Counted from the stretch's first letter, positions 54,417-63,789 are shown. The stretch: 64,000 nt of DNA from Beggiatoa leptomitoformis (GCF_001305575.3 NZ_CP012373.2:620001-684000); one strand, 5' to 3'. Program-made: numbers and translations. The notes: a model not told the origin generated them from the sequence alone.

Positions 54417-57400
54417 TTAAGCTTTTGTCATTATTTGCATTAAAGGGAGATAAATTCGTTTAGCAACATCAGCAAATGCGCTGTCTAATGGATTGTGTTG
54501 TTTACCCCGAAAACACAATTGATAATAGTCGTCTTCTTTTTCCCCTTGTGGTTGATTATCTTTAGAATAATCACTGCCTTTCCATTTCCCATGAGCCGCT
54601 TTAAACCCCTCACTTTCGTTAAAAGGCTCTACTTTTCTTCCTTTTTCTACAAAAGAAAACGCGCTTTCAGGAAAGAAATGTAAGGGGTTTTGTAAACCTT
54701 GATAATACAGCTCTGCCAATTCTTCTAGTAAAATAAAGGCATTACTCAATGGTGCATAATGATAAATATCTGTTTTACCCAATAAATGGCTACTTTTTGG
54801 TGTTTTCTTATCTGCTAGCGTATTTAAACAAAGATGTGCAATCCAAATGCGCAAATGGTCTTTTGCCTTCAACGTTGCATAACGATAATGAATTAAATGT
54901 TGACTCCATAAATGGTCAATATTGCCTGTAATCCGTAATCGTCCTACTTTTAAATCGATAAAAACAGGTGCTATTCGTTGATTTTTCTCCGTAAAGCCTT
55001 TCACTTTATGCGCAAAATTGTTAATTTCATCAGTTAATTGCTGATAAACACAATCGCCTATTTCACCATGTGGCAACTGTCCACCCGCTTTTGCGATAGG
55101 AAAATAATCCTCTAAGGCTTGCCCTGCTAAGGTGCGCTCTATCAACGATTGATTAAAGCTATATCCCTCTAAACCTGTTAGCTGAAACGGTTCAACTTCG
55201 GCTAATCCACCAATCCCTGTTTCTAAATAGATACCTAAGCGTTTTCGTAATAAAAACTTCGTTGGATGGATAAAAAACTCAACAAAATCACGCAGGCTAA
55301 TATCCAATAATTCATCAGGCGGAGATGGCAACCATTGCTTAATAAATGCCATTGGTTCTTGATGTGCTTGTTGCAATACATGGCTTGCGTCGCAATAGGC
55401 TTGTGCATAGCTGAATAAAAAAGGATTTTCCGTAGAAAAATAGCGCGGACTAAATCCTTGTAAGGGATGATGAATAACTAATTGTTGTGATAAAACAGGT
55501 TCTATGACGGGTGGAATAAAGGCTTTATCTAAATAATCCAATAATTCACTGACTAAGACCGACGGCGGCATTTCTGTATTATCGTAGGCACTTTTTCCAA
55601 TATAACTGACGTAAAAACAGCTTCTTGCTGATAGCAAGGCTTCTAAAAATAAATAACGGTCATTACCACGTCGAGAACGGTCGCCTCGTTGAGGATTTTT
55701 TACCAGTAAATCAAAACTTAATGGTTTGTCCAAGCGTGGAAAATCTTTATCATTCATTCCTAATAAACACACAACTTTAAAAGGAATACTACGCATCGGT
55801 AGCATGGCGCAAAAAGTGACTTGCCCTGTTAAAAAATGCGTGGCTTGTGGCTCAACATTCAGTAAATTATGTAAAAATGCAAAAACAACTTCAAAGCTAA
55901 TTACTTGATTAAACTCTGCTAATTGTGTGCTATCGCGCAGTTTTTCTAAACTATTACGGATAGCTTGTGCTTCAGCTTCATTATCATCATTTGTTTGCAG
56001 AAAAGTATCTAAGACATTATTTAAAAAAACTACCCAATCGTCTGCTAGCCGAGCTTGTTTTAAACCGTCAATAGCCGTAAATAATTTTTCACTAAAATCA
56101 AGTAGTTTTCCTAAAATTAAAGCGTCACTGCCTTCAACTTCATCATACGGTAAGATACCTGCAAATAGGCATTCTTGTGCATCAAGTGTTGCCATCGGCA
56201 ATTTGGGTAGCGCATAGCCTAATAATAAACGGTCTAACCCTGCGCGCCATGTATTTTCTGCTAAATCAGGTAGTTCTAAAGAAGCACGGTTATAGCCATC
56301 AATTCCCCAACGAATCCCTGTTTTTTCAATCCAGTTGCGTATGCGTTCTACATCATTTTCTTCTAGGCTAAAACGTGCTTGTATCGTAGGCGTTTCTAAT
56401 AACCGTAGTACATCGCTACTGCTAAAACGGCTATGCTGTAATTCAAGAATTGCTAAAAAGCTGTCAACTAAAGCACTTTCGCCGCGTAGCTGTCTATCTG
56501 CCAAACTATAAGGGATATACCGCTCTGTAGGCGCGGTGGCAAAAACAGCTTGAATATAGGGCGTATAGGCTTCAATATCGGGCATCATGACGAGAATATC
56601 ACGTGCCTGTAACGTATTATCTGCTTCAAATAGGGCTAACAGTCGGTCATGTAAAATTTCTACTTCTCGCATTAAACTATGGCAAGCGTGAATTTGTAGT
56701 GAACTATCTAATTTTTCTAGGGTAATTTTTTGGTGTGTGATTTGTTGAATTTCGCCCCTATCAACTAAATTTAAAATATCTGATTGTAAATAAGCTAATA
56801 ATGTTGGGCATGGGTTATTTTCTACAGGGTCAATAAATTTATCATAATTTTCATAGTAATAATCATTTAAAGAATCAATAAACTCTCGTCCAAGTCGTCC
56901 CCAAGAAGCCAGTAAACTATTGCCTTTTTCTAAATATAGACTTTCGGGTGCAACTACTTTTCCACGAAATAACACGGTTTTTCTGGCAATTTCTGTATCA
57001 GAAACAATATGCCCCCAATATTCTCGACAAGGGTTTAATAAAAAAATATGCACCTCTAAAAACGCCCCGAGTTGGACTAATACATCCAGAAAAAAAGGCG
57101 GAAGGGCAGCAATTCCAAAAATAGCAAGGCGTTTAGGCAAGCGGGTACTGAGTTGTGAATTAAGCTGTTGAAAAAAACTGGCGCGTACAGCAGCACGGTG
57201 TTGTTTACCATGTTTAGCGATTAAAGCCCGCCATAGTATGGCTTGCCACGGTTCTGTGGGGTCGTTTTTTGTCCAATGTGGCGATAATTTGCCATTTTCC
57301 CAGTCGGCAATCATGAGCGGACGAAAAACAACGTATTGGTCAAACGTATCTGCAATTCGATTGGCGAGTTGATAGGCTTTTAAACTATGGATTTCCCCTT

Positions 57401-57743
57401 GTAAATAGTGGTTTAATTCGCTGAATTCTGGTTTAGTGAGTAAATCGGGCAAAATAGTTAATAATGTCCATGTCATAACCCCACGTTCAAATTTGGAGAC
57501 ATCAGGCAATTCACGAATCGCACGGCGAAAAATACGCCATAACATTTTGTCAGGAAAGGGGAAATCTGCATTAGCCCATACGCCTGTCTGTTCGGCTAGT
57601 TGCATTGATAACCAGCGTTCCATTCCTTTACTTTGTACTATAATTGTTTCTTTTTCTAGGGGATTTTCTAGCGGCGTTTGTAGTAGATGAACTAATTCGT
57701 CCCGAAGGCATTCAAGTTGGTTGCTGGTGTAAATGTGGAGCAT
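54417..57743 (-). CDS. recC: Exodeoxyribonuclease V gamma subunit
   Basis: RecC is the scaffold of the RecBCD helicase-nuclease that processes double-strand breaks, and recognises Chi. The 1108 residues match the family throughout: MLHIYTSNQLECLRDELVHL, IIVQSKGMERWLSMQLAEQT, RDILVMMPDIEAYTPYIQAV, TFCAMLPMRSIPFKVVCLLG, MNDKDFPRLDKPLSFDL and GDRSRRGNDRYLFLEALLSA. Length is normal. In many gammaproteobacteria recB and recD follow directly; here the next gene is the ankyrin protein, so the locus has been broken up. Confidence 0.96.
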   Translation of the reverse strand: MLHIYTSNQLECLRDELVHLLQTPLENPLEKETIIVQSKGMERWLSMQLAEQTGVWANADFPFPDKMLWRIFRRAIRELPDVSKFERGVMTWTLLTILPDLLTKPEFSELNHYLQGEIHSLKAYQLANRIADTFDQYVVFRPLMIADWENGKLSPHWTKNDPTEPWQAILWRALIAKHGKQHRAAVRASFFQQLNSQLSTRLPKRLAIFGIAALPPFFLDVLVQLGAFLEVHIFLLNPCREYWGHIVSDTEIARKTVLFRGKVVAPESLYLEKGNSLLASWGRLGREFIDSLNDYYYENYDKFIDPVENNPCPTLLAYLQSDILNLVDRGEIQQITHQKITLEKLDSSLQIHACHSLMREVEILHDRLLALFEADNTLQARDILVMMPDIEAYTPYIQAVFATAPTERYIPYSLADRQLRGESALVDSFLAILELQHSRFSSSDVLRLLETPTIQARFSLEENDVERIRNWIEKTGIRWGIDGYNRASLELPDLAENTWRAGLDRLLLGYALPKLPMATLDAQECLFAGILPYDEVEGSDALILGKLLDFSEKLFTAIDGLKQARLADDWVVFLNNVLDTFLQTNDDNEAEAQAIRNSLEKLRDSTQLAEFNQVISFEVVFAFLHNLLNVEPQATHFLTGQVTFCAMLPMRSIPFKVVCLLGMNDKDFPRLDKPLSFDLLVKNPQRGDRSRRGNDRYLFLEALLSARSCFYVSYIGKSAYDNTEMPPSVLVSELLDYLDKAFIPPVIEPVLSQQLVIHHPLQGFSPRYFSTENPFLFSYAQAYCDASHVLQQAHQEPMAFIKQWLPSPPDELLDISLRDFVEFFIHPTKFLLRKRLGIYLETGIGGLAEVEPFQLTGLEGYSFNQSLIERTLAGQALEDYFPIAKAGGQLPHGEIGDCVYQQLTDEINNFAHKVKGFTEKNQRIAPVFIDLKVGRLRITGNIDHLWSQHLIHYRYATLKAKDHLRIWIAHLCLNTLADKKTPKSSHLLGKTDIYHYAPLSNAFILLEELAELYYQGLQNPLHFFPESAFSFVEKGRKVEPFNESEGFKAAHGKWKGSDYSKDNQPQGEKEDDYYQLCFRGKQHNPLDSAFADVAKRIYLPLMQIMTKA

Positions 57744-57929
57744 AAGTGCGGTTTAGTTCTCGTAAAATTAATGAATTGTGTTATTTAGGTGCGTAAAACA
57801 GGTGATGTTGCGCAATGGTTTTGGGGTTTGTATGTCTAAATTATTGAGACAATAATAGATTGCCTTGTTTTTTAATTCAATCTGTTATATTTAAAAGAAA
57901 CGATGCTGACTATTGGGGGTGCTTGCATA

Positions 57930-58448
57930 ATGGATATGAAACAGTTGACCACGTGTGTGCTGGGTGAAACAAGTGAAAGTTTTGTTTGTGTTAATGAGGA
58001 GGAGAATGCACAGGCGACGGTTGCGATGATTCAGCAAACAGAGCGGCAGTTGGATATTTTCACCCGTTATTTTGACCCCGCCATTTATGATACAGATGCC
58101 TGTTTTGATGCCTTTGAACGGTTAGCTTTAAAAAGTCGTCATACCCGAATTCGTATTTTAATTCAGGATACAGCAAAGATTCTTCAAACAGAACACCGTG
58201 TATTTGCATTGGGTAAGCAATTAGCAAGTTATGTACAGTTCCGCAAGCCAGAGGGTAAGTATTTAACATTAACAGAAAATTTTTTAATTGCGGACGAGGT
58301 GGGAATTATTCATCGTCCTCATGCAGATAGTCATAAAAGTATTGTTAATTTTAATGATGCTAACACGATTCATCGTTTGCTTCCCTTATTTAATCTCATT
58401 TGGGAAGAGGCTACTATTGACCCTAATATGCGGCGTTTGGTTTTGTAA
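57930..58448 (+). CDS. Phospholipase-D-like DUF7931-type protein
   Basis: 172 residues. The pattern RQLDIFTRYFDPAIYDTDAC, then HTRIRILIQDTAKILQTEHR, VFALGKQLASYVQFRKP and ENFLIADEVGIIHRPHAD is one I associate with a proteobacterial DUF related to phospholipase D folds, without its catalytic HKD pair. The biochemical role is unknown. I favour ATG 57930 because GGGGGTG lies 8 nt upstream; ATG 57903 would add nine residues. Confidence 0.75.
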   Translation: MDMKQLTTCVLGETSESFVCVNEEENAQATVAMIQQTERQLDIFTRYFDPAIYDTDACFDAFERLALKSRHTRIRILIQDTAKILQTEHRVFALGKQLASYVQFRKPEGKYLTLTENFLIADEVGIIHRPHADSHKSIVNFNDANTIHRLLPLFNLIWEEATIDPNMRRLVL

Positions 58449-58602
58449 GTGTTTGCGGGGAATTTTCAGCCAGAACTTTAAATGAGTGTGTTACGGTGTA
58501 AAAACAGTTACCTAACATACATTACGCTGGCTGAATCCTCATGTAGATAAGATGTGATAGGGATATATTTTTAAGCATGACCACTTTTTTGTAGGTGAGA
58601 GA

Positions 58603-59142
58603 ATGAAATATTGCAGTCAATGTGGTGCAACGGTTGAATGGAAAATTCCTGACGGTGATAACTTTCCGCGTTTTGTGTGTAATCAGTGTAAAACTATCCA
58701 TTATCAGAATCCAAAAATCGTGACAGGTTGCGTCGTTGAACACGAAAATAAAATTTTATTGTGCAAACGCGCAATAGAACCCCGTTATGGATTATGGACG
58801 TTACCCGCAGGTTTTATGGAGAATAAAGAAGCCGTTGAACAAGCCGCTATTCGAGAAACATGGGAAGAAGCACATGCGAAGGTGACACCACCAACGTTGT
58901 ATGCAGTCTTTAGTTTGTCCCACATTAGTCAGGTTTATATTATGTTTCGGGCGCATTTAGCCGAACCCAGTTTTTCCGCAGGGGTGGAGAGTTTAGAGGT
59001 GCGTTTGTTTGATGAAACAGAAATTCCTTGGGATGTTTTAGCATTTCCAATTGTGCGTCAGACTTTACTGCGTTATTTCCAAGAGCGAAAAACGGGTAAT
59101 TTTTCTGTGCATGTTGAGGATATTGCACCGATAACCAGTTGA
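58603..59142 (+). CDS. Nudix hydrolase with N-terminal zinc ribbon (NudC-like)
   Basis: 179 residues. Two CxxC pairs (YCSQCGATVEW and FVCNQCKTIHYQNPK) build a zinc ribbon. The Nudix domain follows, with GFMENKEAVEQAAIRETWEE matching GX5EX7REUXEEXGU except for the last positions (AHA). Such zinc-ribbon Nudix proteins hydrolyse NAD(H) or related nucleotides. It is shorter than E. coli NudC, so activity on NADH or decapping of NAD-RNA is a suggestion only. GTGAGA lies directly upstream of the ATG. Confidence 0.92.
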   Translation: MKYCSQCGATVEWKIPDGDNFPRFVCNQCKTIHYQNPKIVTGCVVEHENKILLCKRAIEPRYGLWTLPAGFMENKEAVEQAAIRETWEEAHAKVTPPTLYAVFSLSHISQVYIMFRAHLAEPSFSAGVESLEVRLFDETEIPWDVLAFPIVRQTLLRYFQERKTGNFSVHVEDIAPITS

Positions 59143-59456
59143 TGTTAATCGCTTATAATCATCATTATGCAAGATTGTCTGAATCAGCATTTTCGGTGTT
59201 ATCAACGCCGTTATTTTTATCCATTCAAGGTTATAAATTCTGATTTAGACAATCATAGTACGGAAGCACCCCTTCAGGCGGCGTTATCCCTTTTTAAAAC
59301 GTGTCTGAATCAAAATTCTTAGCATTCCCAGAAGTTACAAACAAGAAATAATATTTTTTAAACATAATAGATTCTTTGCAAGAAGAATGCGGATAACACA
59401 ACGTTTCTCTTAACCGATTTTTACAAACGGCTTAGTGATTGTTTTAATCGTTTATG
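59143..59456. other. Repeat-rich intergenic region
   Basis: 314 bp between convergent Nudix and moeA genes. It contains a family 1 inverted repeat (59175-59252) and a further half-arm TGTCTGAATCAAAATTCT (59302-59319). No ORF. Confidence 0.5.
59175..59252. repeat. Dispersed inverted repeat, family 1
   Basis: TTGTCTGAATCAGCATTTT (from 59175) and AAATTCTGATTTAGACAA (59235-59252) are inverted arms around a 42-nt centre with its own short hairpin (CGGTGTTATCAACGCCG). Confidence 0.7.
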
Positions 59457-60707
59457 TTAGCCGAGCAGCTCAACAACCACGTTACTACCCACAGGTACTT
59501 CTGTACATTCCATAGGAAGAACAATCAAACAATTCGCCTGACTCATGGAACTGAGAATATTTGAGTTTTGTTTGCCTGTAGAACGCACTTGCAACCGCCC
59601 TTGTGCGTCATATTCTAAAATTCCCCGTTGAAATTCTGCGCGCCCTGCTAATTTTTTTAAGTGCGTGATACAAGGAACGGTGAGACGCAAACGCAATGGG
59701 GGAGATGTTCCCATCAATTGCCATAACGCAGGTTGAATAAACTCATAAAATCCCACCATCACGGAGACAGGATTACCCGGTAATCCAAAAAATACCGCCT
59801 GCTGAATTTTGCCAAAAGTTAAGGGGCGACCCGGTTTCATGGCAACCTTCCAGAAATTAATTTTTCCAATCCGTTGTAAGGTTTCAACAATAAAATCAGC
59901 CTCGCCAACGGATACCCCGCCCGATGTAATAATAACGTCGCTTTGTTGCACCGCGTGTAAAAAGGCTTGTTCAATAGCTTCAGGCGTGTCGCGGATAATT
60001 CCTAAATCAATAATATTTAACCCTAACTTCGTTAATAAACTATATAAGGTGTAGCGGTTACTATCATAAATTTGCCCTGTTTGTAATGGCTCGCCTAATG
60101 CGCATAACTCATCACCTGTAGAAAAAAAACAAACTCGTAAACGGCGAATAACCTGCACCTCAGGCACGCCCAGCGAGGCAAGTAAACCAATGTCTGCCGC
60201 TGTTAATAATCGCCCTTTATTGAATATACGCTGTCCGATTTTTACATCTTCGCCGACATGACAGACAAACTGTCCTGCACGATTTTCGCCCGTATAAAGT
60301 TGAATATAATCATTATCTACATTGACATGCTCCTGCATAATCACCGTATCAGTGCCTTCAGGCAACACGCCACCCGTGAAAATACGAACACATTGTCCAG
60401 CCTGTACCGCTTGTGTAAACGGGTGTCCCGCAAAAGCATGACCAATAACCTGTAAACGAGAAACACCAACAACAGGCAAATCTGTGCCACGCACAGCATA
60501 ACCATCCATTGCCGAATTGGGGTAAGCGGGAACATTGATAGGCGAGTAAATGGCATCGGCTAAAACTCGACCTAGTGCATTACGAATGGGTATTTGTTCA
60601 ATTCCCTGAATGGGTTGTAATGTCTGTTGAATGCGGATTAAGGCTTCATCAACGGTAATCGCCTCAGTATCGTAATCATCTAAACAAGTAGGTGGTTTTA
60701 AGCTCAT
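59457..60707 (-). CDS. moeA: Molybdopterin molybdenumtransferase
   Basis: MoeA inserts molybdate into adenylylated molybdopterin to form the molybdenum cofactor. The 416 residues show LGRVLADAIYSPINVPAYPN, SAMDGYAVRG, RIFTGGVLPEGTDTVIMQEH, the nucleotide-binding VCFFSTGDELCALGEPLQTG, ITSGGVSVGEADFIVETL, KPGRPLTFGK and GLPGNPVSVMVGFYEF. Its active-site Asp residues in MDGYA and GEADF are present. The moaB/mobA partners are elsewhere. Its start is ATG 60707 with a weak Shine-Dalgarno. Confidence 0.96.
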   Translation of the reverse strand: MSLKPPTCLDDYDTEAITVDEALIRIQQTLQPIQGIEQIPIRNALGRVLADAIYSPINVPAYPNSAMDGYAVRGTDLPVVGVSRLQVIGHAFAGHPFTQAVQAGQCVRIFTGGVLPEGTDTVIMQEHVNVDNDYIQLYTGENRAGQFVCHVGEDVKIGQRIFNKGRLLTAADIGLLASLGVPEVQVIRRLRVCFFSTGDELCALGEPLQTGQIYDSNRYTLYSLLTKLGLNIIDLGIIRDTPEAIEQAFLHAVQQSDVIITSGGVSVGEADFIVETLQRIGKINFWKVAMKPGRPLTFGKIQQAVFFGLPGNPVSVMVGFYEFIQPALWQLMGTSPPLRLRLTVPCITHLKKLAGRAEFQRGILEYDAQGRLQVRSTGKQNSNILSSMSQANCLIVLPMECTEVPVGSNVVVELLG

Positions 60708-60725
60708 TATACGAAAACTCGTTGA

Positions 60726-61010
60726 TTATGTAGGATTTAAATCAGGAGAATAAGGCGGTAACTTTAAGAGATATTCAGCCGCTAAAATAGCCTGCTGAAT
60801 ATCGCTACGTTTATGGAAAGTGGCGTTATCCATCATAATAATAAAAATAATTAGTTTATTAGCTTGTTTATAAAGTGTTATTTTGTCTTGGAAGGTTTGC
60901 CGTGCTTTGGGATGTTACAGTGTTTTTTTAATCCCAAGACGTTTTAATGCGCTATGAATCCTACTTTCGCTTATCTCAAAACGGGTTGCTTGTTCATTTT
61001 TTGTTGTATG
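60726..61010 (-). pseudogene. IS630-family transposase fossil
   Basis: The minus strand reads KNEQATRFEISESRIHSALK, then RLGIKKTL followed by a stop and HPKARQTFQDKITLYKQANK. MMDNATFHKRSDIQQAILAA, then EYLLKLPPYSPDLNP and a stop complete it. This covers the N-terminal HTH tail and part of the DDE core, with a large internal deletion and no end repeats that I can find. The plus-strand ORF (60954-61187) overlaps it and is not supported. Confidence 0.85.
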
Positions 61011-61228
61011 GAGTCATACACTTTGCAATTGCTAAGTTTTGTAAGCATTGTTATTTTATCGCCTTTGGTGGGTAAAATAGACGGGAAACTGTCTCTTATT
61101 TTCTTATTCTCGACGCTTAATAGTATTGTCTTTTTTATGACACGCAAGCGAAAAATTAATTTTTCTGATTCATCTGCGTTTAACTAAGATGAATACTGAT
61201 TTTAAACATTTTCATAAAAGGAAAAAAT

Positions 61229-61738
61229 ATGAGTAATGATAGTGTATTAATCCTTATGCAGAAAAAATTAACCGCGTTAGAACATGCTTATGTTTTAGAA
61301 ACCGACCCCGCTCGTAAATTTAGCCTAAAACATCAGATAGAAGAATTAAAAAACCAGATAGCAGACAGACAAACCCCAAGCAATAATCACTCGGTTAATG
61401 TGCAAAATTCACATGTTGGTCTTATCACTACAGGTGATAACACGACTGTGCATTATCACAATGCCACCATAACCCCAACAACTCAATCCCAACCCGCTAA
61501 AAATCCTAGTAGTTTACGGAAAATGCTATATGACCAGCTTTATCAATTTTTTAGCGAGGAGGAAATACAGAAGATTCGTTTTTCTCTACAGATTGATTTA
61601 GACAGACGCTATGAATCAAAATCGACTTTAATTATGGCGTTAATTGAATATTGCGAACGGCATCAACGGATTGATGAGTTAAAAGATGAGATGGTTCGAG
61701 AAAGGTCATCTTTGAAAGACAAATTCTTGTCGGCTTAA
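61229..61738 (+). CDS. Effector-associated-domain-type protein upstream of a secreted caspase
   Basis: 169 residues, no signal peptide. Residues 1-50 are a charged coiled coil (LILMQKKLTALEHAYVLETD, ARKFSLKHQIEELKNQI). A beta-type stretch VNVQNSHVGLITTGDNTTVH follows, then a Pro/Thr linker, then a C-terminal helical domain (LRKMLYDQLYQFFSEEEIQK, ALIEYCERHQRIDELKDEM) of the effector-associated-domain pattern. Such domains act as adaptors in bacterial immunity and death-like systems with caspases, TIR and STAND proteins. It ends 24 bp before the caspase gene, so they are co-expressed. Direct contact is doubtful since the caspase is exported. Confidence 0.72.
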   Translation: MSNDSVLILMQKKLTALEHAYVLETDPARKFSLKHQIEELKNQIADRQTPSNNHSVNVQNSHVGLITTGDNTTVHYHNATITPTTQSQPAKNPSSLRKMLYDQLYQFFSEEEIQKIRFSLQIDLDRRYESKSTLIMALIEYCERHQRIDELKDEMVRERSSLKDKFLSA

Positions 61739-61762
61739 TGAGTTAATGGCAGAGAGGTAGCA

Positions 61763-63427
61763 ATGAAATCACGTGATTTATGGCGTTTATTCAGTATTTG
61801 TGGGCTTTTATTGTATGCGTCGTTAGCATCTGCGGGATTACGATTTGCGTTAATTATCGGTAACAGTGCTTATCCGCCTAAGCAGTTAGGCATTAATGAT
61901 TTAGGGACATTAAATAATCCACGAAATGATGCTACAGATATGGCGGCGTTGTTACAGCAGTTTGGTTTTATATTGGTTGATGATAAAGGACAAAATCGCC
62001 CTTTAATTGATGCGAATAAGCAACAGATGGATGGTGCAATTGATAAATTTATCGCTGTCTTGCAGAAAAATCCTGATGCAGAGGCATGGTTTTATTACTC
62101 GGGGCATGGTATTTATCTAAAAGATGTTAATCGTCCTTCAGAAAGTGCTAATTATTTATTACCAATAGGGAATAAATATCAAGCGAGTAATCCTGCTTTT
62201 ATTAAATACAATGCAGTTAACGCACATTTATTGAAAGAACGGTTAGAAAATACCCCTTTAAAAAATCGCCTAATAATTTTGGATACTTGTCGAGACAGAT
62301 TGGAGTTATCAGGCAATAAAGGTTATTCAGGCGGGGAAGAGTTTCGTCCGATGACACCTAATTTAGGGTTATTGGTGGTTTATGCGACGTTACATAGTTA
62401 TTCTTCTTTCGAAAATGAGAAAGAGCGGAATAGTCGATTTACCGAATTTTTATTATCTTCATTAAAAAGAAATAGTAATCAGGATATTTATAAAATAATT
62501 GGCGAGACTATTAGTGGTGTTTTAAGTTCAAATTCAACATTACCCAGTGAGAAACGGCAAGTGCCGAGTGTTGAGGGAATATTAAATGGTTCATTTTGTT
62601 TAGGGGAGTGTTTTCCTGTTCCTATACCTGCCACTCCTGCACCTGTGATACCTGAGCGATTACCAAAAACAATCACAAACAGTCTAGGGATGGAATTAGT
62701 GCTGATACCCGCAGGGAGCTTTATGATGGGTTCTAATGAAGGGAAGGCTGATGAATATCCCATGCATGAAGTAAAGATAGACAAGCCGTTTTATATGGGG
62801 AAATATGAAGTAACGGTAGGAGAATTTAGAGCATTTATAGCAGAGAAAGGATATAAGACAGAAAATGATTGTTACAGTTGGATGAAGAGTTATTTGGAAC
62901 AGGAAGGAGAATACAATTGGAAACAAGTGGGATTTAAGCAAGAAGAAAATCACCCTGTGGTATGTGTAAGCTGGAATGATGCGGTGGCTTATACCAAGTG
63001 GTTAAGTCAAAAAACGAAGAAGGTTTATAGATTACCAACGGAGGCGGAATGGGAATATGTAGCGAGAGGAGAGGGTTCGGGTAAGTGGCATTTTGGGAAT
63101 GATGAAAGTCAACTTACATACTATGCGTGGTATGAAGATAATTCGGGTAAACAAACCCATGGAGTAGGGCAAAAACGCCCGAATGAATATGGACTATATG
63201 ATATGTTGGGGAATGTATGGGAATGGACATGCTCGGATTATGGCGAGTATGAAGATAAAAATAAGTTAGAGTTAGCTTGCTCAAAAAATAAAAATGAAAA
63301 CAAATCACTGCGTGGTGGTTCGTGGTATTTCAACTCTACTTTCACCCATTATGCTAACCGTTTTTATTACACACCTTTAGATAGGAACAACGATTTAGGT
63401 TTTCGTGTTGTTCGTCTATTCCCCTAA
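61763..63427 (+). CDS. Secreted caspase-like peptidase fused to an FGE/C-type-lectin-like domain
   Basis: 554 residues. A signal peptide (1-25) leads into a C14-type caspase domain (ALIIGNSAYPPKQLGINDLG; catalytic His115 in FYYSGHGI; catalytic Cys176 in ILDTCRDR). A Pro linker follows (PVPIPATPAPVIPERLPK). A formylglycine-generating-enzyme-like domain comes last (SLGMELVLIPAGSFMMGSNE, YRLPTEAEWEYVARGE, YGLYDMLGNVWEWTCSDYGE, SLRGGSWYFN, DLGFRVVRLFP). FGE-like domains without copper Cys serve as ligand binders, as in diversity-generating retroelements, so the protein may bind a target through the C-terminal part and cleave through the caspase part. Confidence 0.92.
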   Translation: MKSRDLWRLFSICGLLLYASLASAGLRFALIIGNSAYPPKQLGINDLGTLNNPRNDATDMAALLQQFGFILVDDKGQNRPLIDANKQQMDGAIDKFIAVLQKNPDAEAWFYYSGHGIYLKDVNRPSESANYLLPIGNKYQASNPAFIKYNAVNAHLLKERLENTPLKNRLIILDTCRDRLELSGNKGYSGGEEFRPMTPNLGLLVVYATLHSYSSFENEKERNSRFTEFLLSSLKRNSNQDIYKIIGETISGVLSSNSTLPSEKRQVPSVEGILNGSFCLGECFPVPIPATPAPVIPERLPKTITNSLGMELVLIPAGSFMMGSNEGKADEYPMHEVKIDKPFYMGKYEVTVGEFRAFIAEKGYKTENDCYSWMKSYLEQEGEYNWKQVGFKQEENHPVVCVSWNDAVAYTKWLSQKTKKVYRLPTEAEWEYVARGEGSGKWHFGNDESQLTYYAWYEDNSGKQTHGVGQKRPNEYGLYDMLGNVWEWTCSDYGEYEDKNKLELACSKNKNENKSLRGGSWYFNSTFTHYANRFYYTPLDRNNDLGFRVVRLFP

Positions 63428-63789
63428 GATTCCTTACGTTTTACGCTTTTAGTTTTTTACCCTTTAATTTTTTCAAGATAGTTCCCTCACAAGGGGAGAA
63501 CGCGATATTTTTCGTTTTTTGCCAAATAAACACACATCAACTACAAATTATTAGCATTTTTTCGCCTAATAATTTGGCAATTTTCACCAACTCCCCGCCA
63601 ATATAAAAATAAGAAGGTAGCTCAGTTCATAGAGACCTAACAGGTCTTTAAAACGGGTTAGATTCTTACCTCTAAAAAACATTTTAACGACATTGGCAAA
63701 TTTCAGATAACACGGTGCCAATAAATAAAATGAAGGGGTAGGAAACCTTCTTAAATCCATTCTCTCAATTTTGGCTCGGAGATACTATC
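63428..63789. other. Intergenic region after the caspase gene
   Basis: 362 bp with an AT-rich hairpin (63545-63575) and a tRNA-like but not foldable stretch near 63615-63680. No RT-type gene or template repeat is seen here. GGAG lies 8 nt before the ATG at 63790. Confidence 0.45.
63545..63575. terminator. AT-rich stem-loop after the caspase-FGE gene
   Basis: AAATTATTAG (63545-63554) pairs with CTAATAATTT (63566-63575) around an 11-nt loop that contains TTTTTT. Flanking TTGCC and GGCAA could lengthen the structure. It may end the transcript. Confidence 0.5.

Noticed and set aside
60954-61187. 77-codon plus-strand ORF with two hydrophobic stretches
   Set aside because: Its first third is the antisense of the IS630 fossil, there is no RBS at either possible start (60954 or 61008), and no family resemblance. 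Kept out as unsupported.
61763-63427. FGE domain of the caspase protein as the maturase of the window's sulfatases
   Set aside because: FGE enzymes act on Cys-type motifs, but the sulfatases here are Ser-type. The domain is fused to an exported caspase and looks like a binding domain.
63615-63680. tRNA-like stretch (GGTAGCTCAGTTCATAGAG and GGGTTAGATTC)
   Set aside because: D-arm and T-arm look familiar but the acceptor and T stems do not pair, so no cloverleaf can be drawn. At most a decayed fragment.
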